A DNA stretch of 16,798 bases, taken from the NCBI GenBank assembly GCA_035546355.1, contig DATKEH010000082.1:1-16798 (forward strand), read 5' to 3'. Below are positions 13,564 through 16,798 of the stretch, piece by piece. This DNA is from DATKEH01 sp035546355. GTDB lineage: Bacteria > Acidobacteriota > Thermoanaerobaculia > Multivoradales > JAIOJS01. The first letter of the stretch is position 1; every line of letters starts with the position of its first letter. The notes beneath the pieces were generated by a model. It was not told the origin of the DNA. It ran no database searches and saw only the letters and a list, made by a program, of their open reading frames with translations. A program made the translations under genes and the position numbers.

Positions 13564-14153
13564 GCGGCGGAGCCGGCGGGGGGTTCGACCTGGTGGTGAT
13601 GGGGGCCTCGCTCGGGGGCCTCGACGCCCTGGGGGAGATCTTCTCCGGGCTGCCGGCCAGCTTCCCCGCCGCCGTCGCCGTCGTGCAGCACCGGCGCGCC
13701 GACTCCAGCGCTTCGCTGGCCGCGCTGTTCGCCGCCCGCACGCCACTGCCGGTCCACGAGGCCGAGGACCGCGAGCCGATCCTCCCCGGGACGGTGTACC
13801 TGGCTCCCCCCAACTACCATCTGCTGGTGGAGAGGGGCGAGCTGTCCCTCTCCCTCGACCCGCCGGTGCTGCACGCCCGGCCGTCCATCGACGTGCTGTT
13901 CGAATCCGCCGCCGACGCCTACGAGCGGCGGTTGGTGGCGGTGCTGCTCACCGGCGCCTCGCGAGACGGCGCCGCCGGCATCGCCGCGGTCGCCGCCCGC
14001 GGTGGCCTGACGGTGGTCCAGGACCCGGACGGCGCCCTCAGCCCGGTGGCGCCGCGGGCGGCCCTGGAGCGCACCACGGTACGCCACGTCCTCCCCGTCC
14101 CCGCCATCGCACCCCTGCTCACCGACCTGTTGGGCGCGGCGGTGTCGCGATGA
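13560..14153 (+). CDS. cheB: CheB-type protein-glutamate methylesterase domain without receiver, 197 aa
   Basis: Removes methyl groups (and can deamidate glutamines) on proteins modified by CheR. Only the catalytic domain is present. The serine motif MGASLGG gives Ser17, QHRR gives His44, and TGASRDGAAG gives Asp136; together they form the catalytic triad. The CheB hallmark PPNYH is at 84-88. Classical CheB has an N-terminal receiver that switches it on; none is encoded here, because the start GTG 13560 overlaps the cheR stop (GTGA) and GGAGGG stands a few bases before it. Activity must therefore be constitutive or controlled by a partner protein. Receiver-less CheB next to CheR recalls the CheB-CheR-PAS-kinase fusion proteins, here as separate genes. 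Its end overlaps the sensor gene by 4 bp. Confidence 0.92.
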   Translation: MSGGAGGGFDLVVMGASLGGLDALGEIFSGLPASFPAAVAVVQHRRADSSASLAALFAARTPLPVHEAEDREPILPGTVYLAPPNYHLLVERGELSLSLDPPVLHARPSIDVLFESAADAYERRLVAVLLTGASRDGAAGIAAVAARGGLTVVQDPDGALSPVAPRAALERTTVRHVLPVPAIAPLLTDLLGAAVSR

Positions 14154-15466
14154 CTGCCGTGCGCAAGACCCGCGGGAGGACCACCTGGCGTACCAAGCTC
14201 CTGCTGCTGCTGCTGGCCGTGTCGGTTCCGCCGCTGGTGGTGCTCACGGTGTGGGACTACGCGGCGCTGCGAGAGGCCTTCCACGCTGCGACGCTGAAGA
14301 GCCTGCAAGGGCTGGCGCGCGCCAAGGCCGAGGCCCTCGAGCAGCTGACCCAGGACCGCCGCACCCAGGTCGAGCGGATCGCCGGCCTGCTGACCCCACA
14401 GCTGGCGGCGGTGGCGCAGGAGGAGGCGGCCCGCAACCGGCGCATCGTCATCGGCGGCGGCGAGGCGGCGTTGCCGGCGCTCGAGGACGCCGAGGGGCGC
14501 GACGCCGACGGGCGAGCGGCCGCCGACGAACCTCCGGCCGCGGCCCCGGACCCGCTGCGCTCCTCGCCCTCGGAGGCCATGCAGGACCTCACCCGCGTGC
14601 TCGCCCTGATCCTGTGGGACCAGCAGCAGTTCGAAGAGCTGCTGGTGATCGACCCCGAGGGGAGGGTGCTCGCCTCGACCTACGAGGGGCACGAGGGGCG
14701 GACGGCGCGCGATCTCGGCTACTTCCAGCAGGGCCTCAAGACGACGCACTTCGCACCGCTCTTCGTCTCCCCCATCACCAACCGGCTGACCACAGTCGTC
14801 TCGGCGCCGATCCGGGGCCCCGCCGGCAACACCCTGGGGGTGCTCGCGGCGCGGCTCAACCTGAGCCGCTTCTTCCGCGTCGTGGAGGACTTCACGGGCC
14901 TGGGGAAGACCGGCGAGACGGTAGTGGCGCACCGCGCCGGCGAAGAGCTGATCGTCATGGCCCCCAGCCGCCACGACCCGGAGGCGGCCCTGTCACGCAA
15001 GATGCCGCTCGACGCCGCGGCGGGGCGGCCTCTGCGGGAGGCCACCCGCGGCCAGGCCGGCAGCGGACAGCTGGTGGACTATCGCGACCGCCAGGTGCTG
15101 GCGGCGTGGGAGGGCATCCCCTCGTTGGGCTGGGGGCTGGTGGTCAAGATCGACCGCTCCGAGGCGATGCGCCCGGCGATCCTTGCCGGGCTGCGCATGC
15201 TCGCCCTGACCGTTCCCCTGCTGCTGGTGGTGGTCGCCGCCTCCTTCATCGCCTCCCGCGAGCTGGTGCGGCCGCTGCACCAGCTCAAGGTGGCGACCGA
15301 GAAGATCAGCCGCGGCAACTTCGACGTCGAGATCGACATCCGCTCCAACGACGAGATCGGCGAGCTGGCGGCCAGCTTCGATCGCATGGTGGCGGCGATC
15401 AAGTTCTTTCGCGCCCATCAGCGGCGGCCGGAAGAGGAAGAGGAATTCGACGAGGACACCGTCTAG
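14150..15466 (+). CDS. Membrane sensor: dCache-like domain plus HAMP, no output domain, 438 aa
   Basis: Inner-membrane sensor. There is a basic N-terminus, membrane segment 1 (about 17-36), an extracytoplasmic dCache-like region (about 40-344; segments such as LLVIDPEGRVLAS at 164-176 and GNTLGVLAARLNLSRF near 226-241 are typical), membrane segment 2 (about 345-368) and a HAMP domain (369-421: Pro375, DEIGEL at 401-406, Met413). The protein then ends in a very acidic tail (EEEEEFDED). No kinase, cyclase, GGDEF or chemoreceptor signalling part follows. A low-complexity Ala/Pro/Asp-rich stretch (about 100-140) interrupts the extracytoplasmic region. The start ATG 14150 overlaps the cheB stop (ATGA), so it is translationally coupled. 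A HAMP domain that ends without output suggests direct contact with another protein, for which the adjacent poly-HAMP kinase is the obvious candidate (inference). Confidence 0.88.
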   Translation: MTAVRKTRGRTTWRTKLLLLLLAVSVPPLVVLTVWDYAALREAFHAATLKSLQGLARAKAEALEQLTQDRRTQVERIAGLLTPQLAAVAQEEAARNRRIVIGGGEAALPALEDAEGRDADGRAAADEPPAAAPDPLRSSPSEAMQDLTRVLALILWDQQQFEELLVIDPEGRVLASTYEGHEGRTARDLGYFQQGLKTTHFAPLFVSPITNRLTTVVSAPIRGPAGNTLGVLAARLNLSRFFRVVEDFTGLGKTGETVVAHRAGEELIVMAPSRHDPEAALSRKMPLDAAAGRPLREATRGQAGSGQLVDYRDRQVLAAWEGIPSLGWGLVVKIDRSEAMRPAILAGLRMLALTVPLLLVVVAASFIASRELVRPLHQLKVATEKISRGNFDVEIDIRSNDEIGELAASFDRMVAAIKFFRAHQRRPEEEEEFDEDTV

Positions 15467-15480
15467 AGAGGGCGGGGCCG

Positions 15481-15738
15481 GTGGCGCTCTACGACGACAT
15501 CCTGGCCATCGCCAGGGACTATATGGGCCCGGCGGCGGAGGAGTACATCCAGCGCCGCATCCGCATCGTGCAGAAGGGGGAGGCGCCCGAGACCATCACG
15601 CCGGATCGCCTGGAGCGCCTGGCGGCCGGCATCGACATGACCGCCAAGGTCTACATGGGGCCCACGCGTGCCGCCGCCTTCCGCGAGGAGGTCCTCGCCC
15701 TCGAGGGCCGCTACCCCGTCGAACCGGGCGACGATTGA
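15481..15738 (+). CDS. Uncharacterised 85-aa protein, last gene of the signalling cluster
   Basis: I do not recognise the family. The protein is soluble, mostly helical and of mixed charge: helix 1 (about 2-30) carries YDDILAIARDYMGPAAEEYI, then a short link with PETITPDRL (about 39-47), a helix LERLAAGIDMTAKVYMG (about 47-63), and a C-terminal helix before an acidic proline-containing end. The MGP tripeptide occurs twice (15-17 and 62-64), hinting at two similar half-motifs. GTG 15481 lies 14 bp after the sensor stop with AGAGAGGG placed about 7 nt upstream, so it is a real translated gene. The codon pattern (G/C in third position) fits its neighbours. The position suggests an adaptor or regulator for the kinase or sensor, but nothing in the sequence proves that. 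Confidence 0.7.
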   Translation: MALYDDILAIARDYMGPAAEEYIQRRIRIVQKGEAPETITPDRLERLAAGIDMTAKVYMGPTRAAAFREEVLALEGRYPVEPGDD

Positions 15739-15887
15739 GTCGGAGCCGGCCGGGCGGTTCGCGGGCCCGGGCATCGGCCCCGCCCGGGGACGGCGCCGGG
15801 ACTGGTGGTGGGCGAGAGCGGCGCGCGGCGCCGCGCGGCGTGTGCCCCTCCCCAGAAGTCTGTAACCCCAGGGAACGGAGGACCGCC
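15739..15887. other. Intergenic region with GC-rich inverted repeats
   Basis: This 149-bp stretch lies between the signalling cluster and the copper genes. It holds an 8-bp inverted repeat CCGGGCGG/CCGCCCGG (15750-15757 and 15780-15787, 22-nt loop) and a 16-bp perfect palindrome centred on GGCGCC (15822-15837). Either could fold in RNA and help end transcription of the signalling cluster, but neither is followed by a T-run. No gene is supported here. Confidence 0.35.
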
Positions 15888-15916
15888 TTGACGCTGTATC
15901 GCATCGAGCGTAACAT
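15888..15916 (+). promoter_or_regulatory. Sigma70-type promoter of the csoR-copA operon
   Basis: TTGACG at 15888-15893 matches the -35 consensus at five of six positions. A 17-bp spacer, the optimal length, leads to TAACAT at 15911-15916 as -10. Transcription would start near 15922-15924, leaving a leader of only about 12 nt before ATG 15935. The -10 overlaps the left arm of the operator, as expected for a repressor-controlled promoter. Confidence 0.7.
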
Positions 15917-15932
15917 ACCCATGGGGGGTATG
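15914..15932 (+). promoter_or_regulatory. Inverted-repeat operator, probable CsoR binding site
   Basis: CATACCC and GGGTATG form perfect 7-bp arms around a 5-bp centre (ATGGG). CsoR-family repressors bind GC-centred inverted repeats with TACCC/GGGTA-type arms upstream of their own operons, and this site overlaps the -10 element and the transcription start. Binding by the repressor encoded just downstream would block transcription until copper is bound. Confidence 0.7.
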
Positions 15933-15934
15933 GT

Positions 15935-16261
15935 ATGAGCGAGCCACAGAGGACGAGCCGCGGGCAGCACCGGCACGCGGCGGGGGTCGACCCGCAGCTG
16001 CGCGAGCAGGCGCTGGCGCGGCTGAGGAAGATCGAGGGGCAGGTACGCGGCCTGCAGCGGATGCTGGAGGAGGAGCGCTACTGCGCCGAGGTGTTGACCC
16101 AGGTGGCGTCGGTCCACGAGGCGCTGCGGGCGGTGGGCAAGCTGGTGATGCGCAATCATCTGCAGCACTGCGTCACCGAGGCGCTGCATTCGGGAGATCC
16201 GCTGGCCGCCGAAGGCGCCTATCGCGAGATTCTCGACCTGATGTACAAGCACGCTCGCTGA
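15935..16261 (+). CDS. csoR: CsoR-type metal-sensing transcriptional repressor, 108 aa
   Basis: Small all-helical repressor of the CsoR/RcnR/FrmR (DUF156) family. Seen: RLRKIEGQVRGLQRML (29-44), the family signature, Cys50 in YCAEV, and His75/Cys79 in NHLQHC. This Cys-His-Cys set is the copper(I) ligand pattern of CsoR, unlike the patterns of RcnR (nickel/cobalt) or FrmR (formaldehyde). Copper sensing is therefore the best call, and the adjacent CopA-like ATPase agrees. A basic, His-containing N-terminal extension (1-20) is poorly conserved in the family. ATG 15935 lies 2 bp after the operator, and the G-run at 15923-15928 may serve as a weak ribosome-binding site. It should repress itself and the ATPase gene 9 bp downstream. 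Confidence 0.9.
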   Translation: MSEPQRTSRGQHRHAAGVDPQLREQALARLRKIEGQVRGLQRMLEEERYCAEVLTQVASVHEALRAVGKLVMRNHLQHCVTEALHSGDPLAAEGAYREILDLMYKHAR

Positions 16262-16270
16262 GCCCCGCCG

Positions 16271-16798
16271 ATGAGCCCCACCACCGCTACGCCCGAGAGA
16301 GCCGGCGACGCGGCCCCTTCCGGCGCGGCGCCGGAGCCCGCCAGCGGGCGGTCCGGCCGCTCCGGGGAGCGCCTGCAGCGACTCGACCTGCCGCTCACCG
16401 GCATGACCTGCGCGGCTTGCGCGGCGCGCATCCAGAAGAAGCTCGGGCGCACCGAGGGGGTCGCGGAGGCGCAGGTCAACTTCGCCACCGAGCGAGCGAC
16501 GGTGCGGTTCGACCCCGAGCGGATCCATGCCGCCGGGCTGGTCACCGCGATCGAGGCGGCGGGCTACGGCGCGCGCCTCGAGGAGACGGTGCTGCAGGTC
16601 GCGGGGCTGGAGTGGGCGGCGTCCGGCACGCGCGTCGAGCGCGAGCTGATGCGGCTCGCGGGAGTCGTGTCGGCGCAGGTGAATCTCGCCGCCGGCACGG
16701 CACGGGTGCTGTACGTGCCGGAGGCGACGCCCGGCGAGGAGCTGGCGGGCGCCGTCGAGGCCAGCGGCTACCGCCTCGCCGCCCCGGTGGCCGCCACC
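16271..16798 (+). CDS. copA: CopA-like heavy-metal P-type ATPase, N-terminal part (3' end outside window)
   Basis: The first 176 residues of a probable copper-exporting P1B-type ATPase; the ATPase core lies beyond the edge, so the call rests on the metal-binding domains and context. A polar Ala/Pro/Gly-rich leader (1-38) precedes HMA domain 1 (about 39-104) with GMTCAAC (44-50, Cys47 and Cys50), which should bind Cu(I). HMA domain 2 (about 106-171) keeps the ferredoxin-like fold pattern (GVVSAQVNLAAGTARV, AVEASGY) but has GLEWAAS where the CxxC belongs, so both cysteines are replaced (Trp115, Ser118) and it cannot bind metal in the usual way. ATG 16271 lies 9 bp after csoR without a strong Shine-Dalgarno sequence; co-transcription from the copper-controlled promoter is likely. 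Confidence 0.85.
   Translation, partial: MSPTTATPERAGDAAPSGAAPEPASGRSGRSGERLQRLDLPLTGMTCAACAARIQKKLGRTEGVAEAQVNFATERATVRFDPERIHAAGLVTAIEAAGYGARLEETVLQVAGLEWAASGTRVERELMRLAGVVSAQVNLAAGTARVLYVPEATPGEELAGAVEASGYRLAAPVAAT

Noticed and set aside
13560..14153. CheB truncated by a frameshift that removed a receiver
   Set aside because: The upstream gene is a complete CheR ending exactly at the CheB start with a good ribosome-binding site, so no receiver sequence has been lost here.
15750..15837. Rho-independent terminator after the signalling cluster
   Set aside because: GC-rich inverted repeats are present, but there is no T-run after either, and such repeats are common in DNA of this composition.
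15735..15938. A short plus-strand open frame filling the gap before csoR
   Set aside because: It is Arg/Gly/Ala-rich, has no ribosome-binding site, and runs through the promoter and operator.
15596..16528. A minus-strand open frame over the copper operon
   Set aside because: It is antisense to csoR, the promoter and the HMA domains, all of which have strong motif support.

Overview
The window is GC-rich DNA (third codon positions almost always G or C) with densely packed genes, several of which overlap by a few bases. It looks like the chromosome of a high-GC Gram-negative bacterium rich in signalling proteins, such as a myxobacterial, acidobacterial or other proteobacterial-type genome. The gene families do not fix the phylum. 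There are no tRNA or rRNA genes, insertion sequences, CRISPR arrays or phage genes.

Left part (1-3121, minus strand). A membrane-anchored PknB-type Ser/Thr kinase runs off the left edge. It sits 7 bp downstream of a small DUF2007-type protein, so the two form a pair. Upstream of these is a second minus-strand cluster: a DUF883/ElaB-like membrane-tail protein, a 71-residue two-helix membrane protein and a calcineurin-like metallophosphoesterase. A 146-bp gap (3122-3267) separates this cluster from the divergent plus-strand genes.

Centre (3268-15738, plus strand). A YihY-family membrane protein comes first. It is followed by a signalling gene cluster that runs almost without gaps: (i) a REC-HisKA-HATPase-REC hybrid kinase; (ii) a giant 2102-residue soluble kinase with about 12 tandem 92-residue double-HAMP units, a GAF domain, a coiled coil, HisKA, HATPase and three receiver domains; (iii) CheR methyltransferase; (iv) a CheB methylesterase without a receiver domain; (v) a dCache-HAMP membrane sensor with no output domain; (vi) an 85-residue protein of unknown family. 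The junctions overlap by 68, 4 and 4 bp or are 13-14 bp apart, which indicates one transcription and translation unit. The membrane sensor lacks an output, and the giant kinase has HAMP input but no membrane segment. No chemoreceptor is present as a substrate for CheR/CheB. The most interesting reading is a split receptor-kinase system with its own methylation-based adaptation. This is an inference from architecture and gene order.

Right part (15739-16798). A short intergenic region carries a good sigma70-type promoter whose -10 element overlaps an inverted-repeat operator. It is followed by a CsoR-type copper-sensing repressor and the start of a CopA-like heavy-metal P-type ATPase that runs off the right edge. 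The second metal-binding domain of that ATPase has lost its CxxC motif.
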